DNA of 64,000 nucleotides, from contig CAKZRU010000142.1 in the NCBI GenBank assembly GCA_937146725.1, positions 33,130-97,129 of the forward strand. The letters are read 5' to 3'. The DNA comes from an uncultured Myxococcales bacterium (lineage in GTDB: Bacteria; Myxococcota_A; Bradymonadia; UBA7976; VGTA01). Positions 34,381-43,893 of this stretch are shown piece by piece; within the stretch, counting starts at the first letter, position 1, and every line of letters begins with the position of its first letter. The notes below the pieces were generated by a model, which did not search any database, was not told the DNA's origin, and was given only the letters and a program-made list of their open reading frames with translations. A program made the position numbers and the translations under genes.

Positions 34381-37281
34381 ATGAGCTTTCAAGGTGACCT
34401 AACACTTAATCATTTCTTATATGTTTTAAAGAACTACTTTGGTAGCTTGTTAATAAGTACCATGATATTTGCTTGTGATGACCAAGTCTCTCAAAGCCTG
34501 CTTGATCAGTCAGTAAACACCACATTGGACCAAACACTTGAAGCTGATGCGGGGGAAGCTGACCAAGCGTTAGAGTCTAATGATATGATGATCAATCGAG
34601 ATCTTGGACTAGCCCCTCTAATTACAGAATGTAGTTCAACTCAAATCATCCAAAGTAGCCCTCAATCCAATGAAGGTCGCTTGATTGACGCAGAACAAGA
34701 GCCAGAGCTAAACTTGATTTCATGGGCTTGGCCCGAAAATAGTCTTCAGGCGATCATACAGACCCAAGAGGGACGGAGTGTGACTGAGCCACAGGCGGAT
34801 CAATGGCCTGAGATTACTTTATCTTGTGAAGACTTACCTCGTCCAGATGGGTTACGTACTCCGTTTTCGCCTATTTATAGTATTACGCCTAAGTTGCAAG
34901 GTGAACAGATTTATTGGTCATGGCATCGACCCGCTCGTTTACAGATCTATCTAAACTACATTTTTGAAAATGATGATGTGCCCTATGATGAATTAGAATT
35001 ATGGTGGTGGCCCTTTAAAGCTCAGTTAAATCAAGATCGTGCTTCCTTTATACCAACACCAAAGCGACTAATGCTACGTAACCCAAGTTGGGATACTGAG
35101 CAACAAAGCTTAAGTTTTGATGTTGATGAATGGGGCGCTTATACTCTTATGCGTCGAGTCAAGTCAGACTCTGAGCTAGAACCTAAACCATTCACATACA
35201 GAGCGATTATGGGGGTGAGCATGGGCGGAGGCGGAAGTGCCCATATTGGTGCTCGTCATCCGGAATTATTTGATTTTGTGGCACCTTTAGGAGGTCCGTC
35301 AGATTGGCTCTACATGCTCCATTATGTTACCGACCGCTTGTTATCCGGTTTTTGTAACGATAACTTAGGAGAGTTTTGTGGTAATGGACCTAGTCAAGAT
35401 GACTATGAACAGTATTCTGACTACTTAAACTGGATTTATACAGAAAATGGCGCTCAATTTGACCGAGATATGTATATTAAAGTTTTTCAAGATGTCGTTT
35501 TTGCCTTTGGCAACCCTACAAGCTATCATCCTAGTGGTTCTTATTTGCCTCCGGGTATTCCGGTCAACGAACTCCTCAGGTCAAAGCAAGATCGCTGTCG
35601 CCAAGAATGTCGAGAAGATAATTGTGATGATAATAATAATTGGTTAAAGCTCACGCAATTTTATGATGATCAATTTAATCCCGAGGGAACTTATTCGGTG
35701 ATCCCTGTTTGTGATGGCAATGCGGGTGATGGACCTCCTGCCCAATGGGCAGATTTAGAGCATAGACAGCCAAGTGACTTATTTTTAGCGGTCGATCTCA
35801 ATGACAATGGCCGAAGAGACCAAAATGAGCCAATTATCGTCAATGTTTCTGAACCTTTTCAAGATGTAGGCTGTGATGGTTTGGCTGACGAAGATGAAGA
35901 AGGGTATCACCCACTCTTTAATCCTGATCCGGCAGGAGATAACTTTCATTGGCTTTATCATCCATTTGGTACAGAGGGTGATCGTTTGTTCCAAGGCGCA
36001 AATGGTGATGTTGGTCTAGAGCTTGAAGAATGGCCACAGCAAGTACTTAATCCGAGTTATAACCCTGTTTCAACAATTAAATCAGTGCTTGAACGTATGG
36101 CTTGTCAAGCCGGTGAAGCCGGAGAGCCCTTTGATGATTTTGGCCTAGATGGTGTGCCGTTAACGACAAGTTTTGATGAAGGTGGTTTTGATTGGGGCGA
36201 GGGCAATGGTCGCTTTGATTACAATCCGCATAAGATAAACTTTATGGCAGTGAATCCTGCTTTTTGGCTCGCTGATGCCCTAAGTAATCCTCAAGGTTCT
36301 GTTCCTAGATTTTGGATTGATGGGGGAATTAGGGATGTTATGAATTTTGCTGTGGCTAGTATGCATTTAGCCGGTCGCTTACATGCATTAAGTGAAGCGC
36401 CTCTCACCTTGTTTGATAGCTTTAAGTCTCTACTTGGAGCGGATTTATACTTACCAGGTCGAGCACCAGTAAATCCTCTGCATAAGGTTGGTCAACATGT
36501 TCTATTTAGGTACGGCAACCCTGATGCTAGTCCCCAAGAAATAGAACAGGGGGATGGAGGCCATGTGGGTACAAATGCACAAGCTGCCGGTAGAGTAAGC
36601 GGAGCCTTAGATTGGATGGCAAGCGCGTGGAAAGAAAGTTTATCAGATGAACCAGCCGGCAACAGTGGTCCACAGGTGCTTTCAGACTCTGTGAATTCTG
36701 AATACTTTGGTGGGCGCTATCACTTTGAAGTTGTGACTCCACCGGGATATGATGATGATGCTAATCAAGATCGACACTATCCAGTGGTCTACTTTTTACA
36801 TGGTTATGGGCAACGCGCTAGCTATGCAACCAGCTCAAATGTTTTATTTAGCGGAGCGATGAGCTCAGGTATATGGCCGCCCATGATCTTTGTATATCCT
36901 GACGGCGCTTGCTCTGACATGAAAGTACGAGCATGCAATGATGGCGTTGATAACGATGGTGATGGCCTAGTAGATTTGGCTGATCCGGGTTGTCAAGATA
37001 ATGAGCGTCGTCGAGTTGAAGATGATGATCCTGAAGAAAGTAGTCCGCCACGCTGTCGGGATCGAGTTGACAATGATCTTGATGGTTTAGTTGATTTGGA
37101 CGATCCCGGCTGTCTTACCCCTGACCATGATGATGAGGGCGAATGCCGAGAGGGTACTTTTTATTTGAACCATTTAGTCAATATTGATGGAATAAGTACA
37201 GGGCGTGACTATGAAGGCGCTTTTTTAGATATGATTCGCTATGTTGATCAAAATTATCGCACCTTAGCCGGCAACGAATAA
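34381..37281 (+). CDS. large secreted esterase-like lipoprotein, apparently circularly permuted
   Basis: 966 residues, probable lipoprotein (IFAC, Cys32) with an acidic linker. The nucleophile elbow of an alpha/beta hydrolase is at YRAIMGVSMGG (Ser280), followed by ARHPELFDFVAPLGGPSDW, and a likely catalytic His728 lies in GDGGHVG. The C-terminal part from about 780 is the opposite end of the same fold: HYPVVYFLHGYGQ (oxyanion region), IWPPMIFVYPDG, then FYLNHLV and a final DMIRYVDQNYRTLAGNE that stops exactly where the elbow should follow. Two DNDxDGLVD MopE-like loops are inserted within this part. The family resembles esterase D (PF00756). Good SD (AGAGGG). Confidence 0.72.
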   Translation: MSFQGDLTLNHFLYVLKNYFGSLLISTMIFACDDQVSQSLLDQSVNTTLDQTLEADAGEADQALESNDMMINRDLGLAPLITECSSTQIIQSSPQSNEGRLIDAEQEPELNLISWAWPENSLQAIIQTQEGRSVTEPQADQWPEITLSCEDLPRPDGLRTPFSPIYSITPKLQGEQIYWSWHRPARLQIYLNYIFENDDVPYDELELWWWPFKAQLNQDRASFIPTPKRLMLRNPSWDTEQQSLSFDVDEWGAYTLMRRVKSDSELEPKPFTYRAIMGVSMGGGGSAHIGARHPELFDFVAPLGGPSDWLYMLHYVTDRLLSGFCNDNLGEFCGNGPSQDDYEQYSDYLNWIYTENGAQFDRDMYIKVFQDVVFAFGNPTSYHPSGSYLPPGIPVNELLRSKQDRCRQECREDNCDDNNNWLKLTQFYDDQFNPEGTYSVIPVCDGNAGDGPPAQWADLEHRQPSDLFLAVDLNDNGRRDQNEPIIVNVSEPFQDVGCDGLADEDEEGYHPLFNPDPAGDNFHWLYHPFGTEGDRLFQGANGDVGLELEEWPQQVLNPSYNPVSTIKSVLERMACQAGEAGEPFDDFGLDGVPLTTSFDEGGFDWGEGNGRFDYNPHKINFMAVNPAFWLADALSNPQGSVPRFWIDGGIRDVMNFAVASMHLAGRLHALSEAPLTLFDSFKSLLGADLYLPGRAPVNPLHKVGQHVLFRYGNPDASPQEIEQGDGGHVGTNAQAAGRVSGALDWMASAWKESLSDEPAGNSGPQVLSDSVNSEYFGGRYHFEVVTPPGYDDDANQDRHYPVVYFLHGYGQRASYATSSNVLFSGAMSSGIWPPMIFVYPDGACSDMKVRACNDGVDNDGDGLVDLADPGCQDNERRRVEDDDPEESSPPRCRDRVDNDLDGLVDLDDPGCLTPDHDDEGECREGTFYLNHLVNIDGISTGRDYEGAFLDMIRYVDQNYRTLAGNE

Positions 37282-37359
37282 GCCTTTTTTTCATCTTATC
37301 TTTGTGTTCGTACTAAACAAAACGGATCATTCTTAAACTACAGATTGGGATTTATTGAT

Positions 37360-38193
37360 ATGTCATCACCACTAAGTGGAAAAACACTTTTTATTACCGG
37401 AGCCAGTCGTGGAATCGGCAAAGCAATCGCCTTAAAGGCAGCCCAAGATGGTGCAAATATCATTATTGCCGCTAAAACGACCGAGCCTCATCCAAAATTA
37501 GAGGGCACAATCTATACTGCTGCTAAAGAAATTGAAGCTTCAGGCGGACAGGCAATGCCAGCTGTGGTTGATGTTCGCTTTGAAGAGTCGATTAGTCAGG
37601 CTGTTCAAGCCGGAGTTGAACGCTTTGGAGGAATTGATATTTTAGTCAATAATGCTAGCGCAATCAGTCTAACACCAACCTTGATGACTGATATGAAACG
37701 CTATGATTTGATGCATCAAGTCAATACTCGCGGAACTTTTTTATGCTCAAAGTTATGTTTACCCTACCTTCTGAAAGCGGAAAAGCCACATATTCTCAAT
37801 ATCTCACCGCCCTTAAACATGGAAGCGCGTTGGTTTGCACCCCATGTCGCTTATACGATGGCTAAATATGGTATGAGTATGTGTGTTTTAGGCATGGCGA
37901 GTGAGTTTGGTAAAAAAGGTGTGGCCGTAAATGCCTTATGGCCAAGAACAGCGATTGCCACGGCGGCTGTCAGTAATGTTTTAGGGGGTGAGTCGGCAAT
38001 GAAGCGTTGTCGTACGCCCGAAATTATGGCCGATGCGGCTCATTGGATTCTGCAGCAACATACCAATGAACTGAATGGCGAATTCTTAATCGATGATGAA
38101 GTCTTGAAAAGAGCAGGCGTTGAGGATCTTAGTTCTTATGCTGTTGTCCCCGGAACGCCAGATGAACAACTTCTTCCAGACTTTTTTGTCTAA
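37360..38193 (+). CDS. short-chain dehydrogenase/reductase (HSDL2-like)
   Basis: A 277-residue NAD(P)-dependent SDR. The cofactor motif is TGASRGIG, then DVRFEE, NNAS, and an active-site YxxxK as YTMAK. The Ser partner of the triad is replaced or shifted: the segment before the Tyr reads LNISPPLNMEARWF, the PPLN form typical of hydroxysteroid dehydrogenase-like protein 2 relatives. VNALWPRTAIATAA follows. The substrate is unknown; fatty-acid or steroid-like hydroxyl groups are plausible. I used the ATG at 37360 rather than an upstream TTG. It converges with metG. Confidence 0.87.
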   Translation: MSSPLSGKTLFITGASRGIGKAIALKAAQDGANIIIAAKTTEPHPKLEGTIYTAAKEIEASGGQAMPAVVDVRFEESISQAVQAGVERFGGIDILVNNASAISLTPTLMTDMKRYDLMHQVNTRGTFLCSKLCLPYLLKAEKPHILNISPPLNMEARWFAPHVAYTMAKYGMSMCVLGMASEFGKKGVAVNALWPRTAIATAAVSNVLGGESAMKRCRTPEIMADAAHWILQQHTNELNGEFLIDDEVLKRAGVEDLSSYAVVPGTPDEQLLPDFFV

Positions 38194-38207
38194 TATTGCT
38201 TAGCGAA

Positions 38208-40211
38208 TTAGCGAATCCCTTCGCCGGCTTTTGGACCTTCGGGGACTTCAACAAGACGCATCGTTTCTCCCTCGCCGGCCGCTAAGATCATTCCCTGACT
38301 CAAAATCCCACGAATTTTACGGGGCTTCAAGTTAGCAAGTAAAGCAACTCGTTTACCGATGAGCTCTGCAGGCTTGTAAACAGATGCAATCCCAGCACAT
38401 ACTGTTCTAAGTTCAGCTTCACCCACATCAACGCTAAGCTTTAGTAAACGGTCAGCATTGGGATGAGCTTCTGCGTCAACAACCACTGCAACTTTGACAT
38501 CAAGCTTGGTAAAGTCCTCAAACTCAATCGTTTTTTTGGTGTCTTCTGAAGCTTGTTTTTGACCTTTTTGGTCTTCTTTTTTACTTATGTTGCCCTCTTT
38601 TTTGGCTAGAGTCTTTGCTTGAGTTTCTGTCACTACTTGAGACTTGCGAGTCAGCTCCAAAGGCCCCTCAATTCTTGGGAAAAGAGCAAGTCCACTGCTT
38701 AGTTCTTGGCCACCCTTTAATACAGTTCCCCAAGCATCAGACATAGTCTGAGCAAAGGACCAAGTGCTTTCATCAACCTTAATCGCCTGTAATAACTCTT
38801 TTGCTTTACTTGGTAAGAAGGGCAAGGTCCACACACCGATGATACGTAATAGTTCAATGAGATTATAAAGGACTTTATCCAACTCCTTGGCCTTTTCATC
38901 TCCAGCCTTGGCTAAGGTCCATGGTGCGGCACTGTCCACATACTTATTGCCGGCACTGACCGCCGTCCAGATGGCTCGTAGAGCATCATGGAAACGATAG
39001 TTTGACATCTGCTTGATAAGCTCTTGACGCGCTTCACTTACCGTATTTAATAATTGTTCTTCAAGCTCTGACCAAGATGTATCTTTAGGGCTGACTTCTT
39101 GCGGTAAAACTGATTTGCGATACTTTTTAAGCATACCAAGCGTTCGATTCAGTAGATTACCATAGTCATTGGCAAGTTCACTATTGATACGGGTAATCAA
39201 AGCAGATTGACTAAAGTCCCCATCTGAACCAAAAGGGATTTCACGAAGCAGGAAATACCTAAAAGCATCAGCTCCAACTGCGGCCACTGCCTTGAGAGGA
39301 TCAATGGCATTTCCCTTACTTTTACTCATTTTTTCGCCCTCAACAGTCCACCAGCCATGAGCAATAATTTGCTTTGGTAATGGCAAGCCGGCGCTCATCA
39401 AAAAGCAGGGCCAAAATACAGCATGAAAACGCAAAATATCTTTACCAATAATGTGATGTGCTGCTGGCCAGAACTTGTCATAAAGATCTCCATTAGGCCC
39501 GCCAAGCGCGCTGATATAGTTGGTTAATGCATCCACCCAAACATAGGTTACATGCTGATCATCATTGGGAACCGGAATCCCCCAAGAAAAGCTAGTTCGA
39601 CTGATCGAAATATCTTTTAGCCCTTGTTCCACAAAGCGCTTAATTTCATTGGCTCGAGTATGAGGTAAAACAAAATCCGGATGGGCCTCAAAATATGCGA
39701 GTAAGGCATCGGTATATTTGGAGAGTCTAAAGAAATAACTCTTTTCTACAACCCATTCTACCGGATGTCCACTTGGTGCCTTACCATTGACTAACTCATC
39801 TTCTGTAAAATAAGCTTCATCACTAACACTATACCACCCCGCATACTCTCCGAGATAAATGTCACCATTGGCTTCCATGCGTTGCCACATTTCTTGCACA
39901 ACCTTTTGGTGACGAGCTTCAGTCGTCCTAATAAAGTCGTTATTTTCAGCATCAATGATCCCACACAGCTCTCTAAAAGGCTGTGAATAGCGATCTGCAT
40001 GTTCTTGAGGACTGACGCCGGTATTACGCGCTGCTTGCTCGATTTTTAGGCCATGCTCGTCAGTACCTGTAAGAAAGTAGCTTTCATGACCAAGAAGCTT
40101 GTGCCAACGAGAGAGTGTGTCGGCTGCTAAAGTCGTATAAGCATGCCCCACGTGAGGTACATCATTAACATAATAAATGGGGGTGGTGACATAAAATGGC
40201 TTTGTGTTCAT
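38208..40211 (-). CDS. metG: methionyl-tRNA synthetase
   Basis: A 667-residue class I aminoacyl-tRNA synthetase charging tRNA-Met. HIGH appears as HVGH in YVNDVPHVGHAYTT, and KMSKS as EKMSKSKG. The connective domain has GWYSVSDEAYF in place of the Cys-x2-Cys knuckle, the zinc-free form. The C-terminal roughly 110 residues are a tRNA-binding EMAP/Trbp111-like domain (FTKLDVKVAVVVDAEAHPNA and NLKPRKIRGILSQGM), after a Lys/Glu/Gln-rich linker. The start is the ATG at 40211, with GAGAGGAG upstream; an ATG eight codons earlier lacks such a site. Confidence 0.96.
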   Translation of the reverse strand: MNTKPFYVTTPIYYVNDVPHVGHAYTTLAADTLSRWHKLLGHESYFLTGTDEHGLKIEQAARNTGVSPQEHADRYSQPFRELCGIIDAENNDFIRTTEARHQKVVQEMWQRMEANGDIYLGEYAGWYSVSDEAYFTEDELVNGKAPSGHPVEWVVEKSYFFRLSKYTDALLAYFEAHPDFVLPHTRANEIKRFVEQGLKDISISRTSFSWGIPVPNDDQHVTYVWVDALTNYISALGGPNGDLYDKFWPAAHHIIGKDILRFHAVFWPCFLMSAGLPLPKQIIAHGWWTVEGEKMSKSKGNAIDPLKAVAAVGADAFRYFLLREIPFGSDGDFSQSALITRINSELANDYGNLLNRTLGMLKKYRKSVLPQEVSPKDTSWSELEEQLLNTVSEARQELIKQMSNYRFHDALRAIWTAVSAGNKYVDSAAPWTLAKAGDEKAKELDKVLYNLIELLRIIGVWTLPFLPSKAKELLQAIKVDESTWSFAQTMSDAWGTVLKGGQELSSGLALFPRIEGPLELTRKSQVVTETQAKTLAKKEGNISKKEDQKGQKQASEDTKKTIEFEDFTKLDVKVAVVVDAEAHPNADRLLKLSVDVGEAELRTVCAGIASVYKPAELIGKRVALLANLKPRKIRGILSQGMILAAGEGETMRLVEVPEGPKAGEGIR

Positions 40212-40227
40212 TACCGACTCCTCTCTA

Positions 40228-40253
40228 GAAATCATTGCAGGAAATCATTGCAG
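40228..40253. repeat. perfect 13-bp tandem duplication upstream of metG
   Basis: Two head-to-tail copies of GAAATCATTGCAG lie 17-42 bp before the metG ATG, in its leader. No T-box or other riboswitch fold is apparent around it. Confidence 0.88.
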
Positions 40254-40353
40254 GCGCTGTTTATCACAGTGATTCAATAGACGCTAGTCCACATCTATGC
40301 TTTAGTTAATTTATCCCAAGTTTATGATCAATCATCTAGTGTTGAGGTTATGT

Positions 40354-41370
40354 ATGTTAGTCATCGGCGGTGAAAACCTTTTCGATATGATTTCAGAAGT
40401 TAAAGATGGGGCATTATCATATAAAGCTGTACCCGGTGGCTCTCCCTACAACACAGCGGTCGCCGCGGGGCGTTTAGGCGCACAAGTATGCTATCTTAGT
40501 CCCATTTCGAATGATCATTTGGGAGATCATTTAGTGCGGTATCTTAGCGACTCCCAAGTTAGTTTTTTAGGAGATAGAGTTGAGGCGCCTACTTCCTTAG
40601 CTTTAGTGAACTTAAGCAATGGACAGGCAAGCTATCAGTTTTATCGCACAGACACTGCTGAACGCTTAGTTCAACTTAACGCTCTTAAAGACAAATGCCG
40701 GCAAGCGATCAATCAAGAATATAGTATGTTACATATCGGTTCTTTGGCCCTTACCGGTGAAGAAGATGGTGAAACTTGGTGCCAAGTTTTTGAGTGGGCT
40801 CATTCCAAGATGTTGACCTCAGTCGACCTAAATATTCGCCCGCAATTTATTGAACATGAAGTCAACTATCGACAAAGATTACAGCGAATCATGAATGCGG
40901 CCACTGTGGTTAAGCTGAGTGATGAAGATTTAGCTTGGTGGTTGGACTCTAATGCAAACTCTGAGCAAGTAAAATCGAAGAAAACTAAAGAACTAAGCGA
41001 TGCTGAGATTGAGCTTGCCTGTTTTAAACTTTTAGAAAGCATTTCAGCTAAAATGCTTCTACTTACTCAAGGTAGCTATGGTTCACGTTTATTTGTCCAA
41101 AACCAAGCGAATGACTTTGTTGACTCAAGTTTACGACCGGCTTTTAAGACCGAGTCATTTAAAGATACAGTGGGTGCCGGAGACACTTTTATGGGCGTAT
41201 TTTTAGCTAAACTGCAAGAGCTTAAAGTAACCTCAAGTCATACATGGACACTGCAGGAACTCAGACCCGCTTTACGGTATGCGTCAATGGCGGCTACGAT
41301 CAACTGTGAGCGTGTAGGCTGTAATCCTCCTTATCGTGAGATGGTTTTACAGCGCTTAAGCCAATCATAA
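40354..41370 (+). CDS. PfkB-family carbohydrate kinase (fructokinase-like)
   Basis: A 338-residue ribokinase-fold sugar kinase. The N-terminal signature is PGGSPYNTAVAAGRLG, and the C-terminal anion-hole and catalytic base motif is DTVGAGDTFMGVF. SVDLNIRPQFI in the middle is typical of bacterial fructokinases. The ATG at 40354 has GAGG 6 bp upstream and gives a normal N-terminus (MLVIGGENLFDMI); an ATG ten codons earlier is less likely. It is divergent from metG. No sugar transport gene is nearby, so the substrate is not set by context. Confidence 0.9.
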   Translation: MLVIGGENLFDMISEVKDGALSYKAVPGGSPYNTAVAAGRLGAQVCYLSPISNDHLGDHLVRYLSDSQVSFLGDRVEAPTSLALVNLSNGQASYQFYRTDTAERLVQLNALKDKCRQAINQEYSMLHIGSLALTGEEDGETWCQVFEWAHSKMLTSVDLNIRPQFIEHEVNYRQRLQRIMNAATVVKLSDEDLAWWLDSNANSEQVKSKKTKELSDAEIELACFKLLESISAKMLLLTQGSYGSRLFVQNQANDFVDSSLRPAFKTESFKDTVGAGDTFMGVFLAKLQELKVTSSHTWTLQELRPALRYASMAATINCERVGCNPPYREMVLQRLSQS

Positions 41371-41394
41371 CTCACAGAAGATTCAAGTTAGGTC

Positions 41395-42141
41395 ATGATA
41401 GTGAACTTTAAAAACATCATACTCTTATTCGTTTTAGGCTACCCTTATTTGGCTTGGTCTCAAGCCCAAGAAGCCCAAGAAGCCCAAGAGTCAATTGCTG
41501 CCAAACCAAGCTTTGAGCTCGCACAAATCAACCAGAGCTGTGATTCAAACACTGAAACAGTCTCAATCATTTTACATAGAACCAAAAGGGATCAAAAGAT
41601 CAAAGCGCCAAAGGGTCTTGACTCAGATCAAGCTTGGTTGTCGGCCCAGCTTAAAGAGGCTCAAAGTCTATTTAAAGAGATTGGTGTATGTTTTCAGTTT
41701 ACCGAAGATCATGGCTTGCCTAAGAGTGAATCACAGATGAAAACTCGTACTCAAAGGACGCGCTTAGGTCGAAAGAGTGGACGGTTGCATAAGGGTCATA
41801 TTGATTTATTTATTGTGAATAAGTTAGTGGATGTAGATGTACCAGATCAGCAAATCAGAGGAGTGCATTGGCGTGATCCCAAAGACCGTAAACATAAGCG
41901 TTGGATCATTTTATCTCGCATTGCTCGGCCAAAAGTGCTTGCCCATGAACTTGGGCACTACTTTGATCTACCGCATAGTAAGTATCCTAAAAGTATAATG
42001 AATAAAACGCCCAGAACAGTACCACCGATGAATGAACGTGGCTTTGTTAAGGCTGAATATAAGATCATGAAAAAAGCTTGGACTCGCATGAAAAGAAGTA
42101 AACATCTCGTGCCTGTCTCAGCTTTAAACGCACTCAAATAA
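41395..42141 (+). CDS. secreted metzincin-like metalloprotease
   Basis: A 248-residue protein with a signal peptide (cleavage about AWSQA) and a short QEA repeat. The catalytic motif AHELGHYFDLPHS fits HExxHxxxxxH, with Asp at the position where metzincins usually have Gly. It is followed 6-7 residues later by SIMN, a Met-turn-like element. Both together support a zinc protease acting outside the cytoplasm. Catalytic Glu is present. It lies 24 bp after the sugar kinase gene on the same strand. The substrate is unknown. A basic stretch KTRTQRTRLGRKSGRLHKG precedes the catalytic half. Confidence 0.72.
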   Translation: MIVNFKNIILLFVLGYPYLAWSQAQEAQEAQESIAAKPSFELAQINQSCDSNTETVSIILHRTKRDQKIKAPKGLDSDQAWLSAQLKEAQSLFKEIGVCFQFTEDHGLPKSESQMKTRTQRTRLGRKSGRLHKGHIDLFIVNKLVDVDVPDQQIRGVHWRDPKDRKHKRWIILSRIARPKVLAHELGHYFDLPHSKYPKSIMNKTPRTVPPMNERGFVKAEYKIMKKAWTRMKRSKHLVPVSALNALK

Positions 42142-42291
42142 CCTAAGTTTGTCATAGTGAGAATGTAGCATCTAGTGTGGAGTATTTGGCAAGAAACAAG
42201 AACTTCACTTGCTGAGAGCGCTGAGTCTTGCTAGATCTTCGGGCTTGATCATAATGAGATCAACTTTTTAAGCCGATAAGGAGTGTGCCTA

Positions 42292-43875
42292 ATGACCCTA
42301 AGTAGCTTGCTGATAAAACTTGACCGTTGCTCTTTTGCTTTTCGCTTAATTGGTGCTGCCTACTTAGTTTTATTCACCTCGTGGTTTTTGAGTGATGCTG
42401 AATTAATCTCTGCTCAAAGTACAACCGGCATCTTTAGTGACCTAGCTATGCCATTGTCACCTGCCCTACAAAAGCTTTTTTTGATTCTGGGTATATGCTC
42501 GAGTATCAGCTTAATTGCAGTACGATTAATCAAACCATCATTGGTTGTAAGCATGATCTCACTCATAAGCTTACTGGGGCAATTACCCACTGAACTGATC
42601 CAAAGTACCGACCGCTTTCTATTTGCTTTATCACTGTTACTTATTATTGCACCAAGCCAACAAAAGCATCAGAAATCTATTGCCACAAAGCTTGCCTTAA
42701 GTGCTTTGGTGGCTTTGTGGGCATGGCCAAACCTTTATGTTGTGTATCAAGAGGCAAGTCCTTTATGGACCGGCGATCACTTTTTTAATTATTGGGCTTG
42801 GACCGATGCGGCCCCAACACCGCTCGCCATACATTTAGCGCAAAGTCCCTTGTGGTTAAAAACCTTGGTCAATAAACTTCTTCTTTTAGCCTTTGCATAT
42901 ACCCCTGTAGTGATGCTGTTAAAGATTAGGATTTGGCCGCTCGTTTGGCTGGTGTTTTTTGCTTTCTTTGGGTTCCTAACTAATCTACCGTCTTGGTTTA
43001 TTTTGGCACTTGCTCTTGGATTATTAATTGCTTGTGACCAACGGTGGTCCAATGGTCTTGATCAAAAACTTGCTCAGTATATTCCCCTAGAAAAACTCTC
43101 CAATTTGGCGCTCCTGTTTTGGCCGTTAATGTTATTAGGTTTTTGGATGAGTATGAGTAATCATTTGGGCATTACTCCGTTTTTGATCATTGCTCTCTAT
43201 TTGCTGTGGTCAAATCAACATATAGATGGCATTCTTCATGAGCCGGCATCTCAAAATAAGCCTACCGTGATGAGTATCTTATTAAAGCAAGGCATACCTT
43301 TAGCCTTAGCTCTCCTCTTTTTAAGCTTAAATCTGATGGGCTTTGAAAAAACAGTCCGTAAGTCTATGCCACAGGCCTCAGCTTGGTTATGGAGTCAAGC
43401 TGATGCGCGTTGGACAGTAAGTCCTTTAGCTAGAGCATCATTAGTGATAGAGCGTAGTGAGGATGGAGGTGCATCTTGGCAACAAGAGGACTATCCGGTA
43501 CTGAGTAGAGTGACTATGAACAGCTTGCCCTGGCGGCCTTTTCATCCCCTCCGTGAAGAAAAGTGGTATAATGAACTTGCTCATAGTACCGAATGCGAAG
43601 AAGGCCCCTTTATGGAGCTATTAGAGCGCGGTCTTAGGCAACATGTAAAACGCTTAAATACACCTCCGCTACAAACCCCTAATCAATTGATCTTAATCAG
43701 AGCTAGAAGAATACATTGGGTTCGTAGTCGCTATAATTTCTGGCGAGAAGAGCATAAAGGCTTTTTCTGTATTGCGACCAACCTACCTGTTTTACTCAAA
43801 GCAAGAGCAATGGTAAAACAGGCTCAAGAAGAACTGCCTAAAATGCCTCGTCTTGATCCTAGTCACAAAAAATAG
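42292..43875 (+). CDS. polytopic membrane protein, possibly HTTM/lipase-maturation-like
   Basis: A 527-residue protein with about ten TM segments in its first 360 residues, then a soluble C-terminal region. The N-terminal part resembles the arrangement of HTTM/vitamin-K-carboxylase-like membrane domains. The C-terminal LPWRPFHPLREEKWYNELAH recalls the domain found in lipase maturation factors. Both similarities are weak and by eye. The ATG at 42292 follows AAGGAG; the GTG three codons earlier is too close to that site. It stands alone between divergent or convergent neighbours. Confidence 0.5.
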   Translation: MTLSSLLIKLDRCSFAFRLIGAAYLVLFTSWFLSDAELISAQSTTGIFSDLAMPLSPALQKLFLILGICSSISLIAVRLIKPSLVVSMISLISLLGQLPTELIQSTDRFLFALSLLLIIAPSQQKHQKSIATKLALSALVALWAWPNLYVVYQEASPLWTGDHFFNYWAWTDAAPTPLAIHLAQSPLWLKTLVNKLLLLAFAYTPVVMLLKIRIWPLVWLVFFAFFGFLTNLPSWFILALALGLLIACDQRWSNGLDQKLAQYIPLEKLSNLALLFWPLMLLGFWMSMSNHLGITPFLIIALYLLWSNQHIDGILHEPASQNKPTVMSILLKQGIPLALALLFLSLNLMGFEKTVRKSMPQASAWLWSQADARWTVSPLARASLVIERSEDGGASWQQEDYPVLSRVTMNSLPWRPFHPLREEKWYNELAHSTECEEGPFMELLERGLRQHVKRLNTPPLQTPNQLILIRARRIHWVRSRYNFWREEHKGFFCIATNLPVLLKARAMVKQAQEELPKMPRLDPSHKK

Positions 43876-43893
43876 CCCTTGATTGCAGGGATC

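Noticed and set aside
38208..40253. T-box or other riboswitch before metG
   Set aside because: The leader is short and has only a 13-bp tandem duplication; no conserved riboswitch motif is visible.
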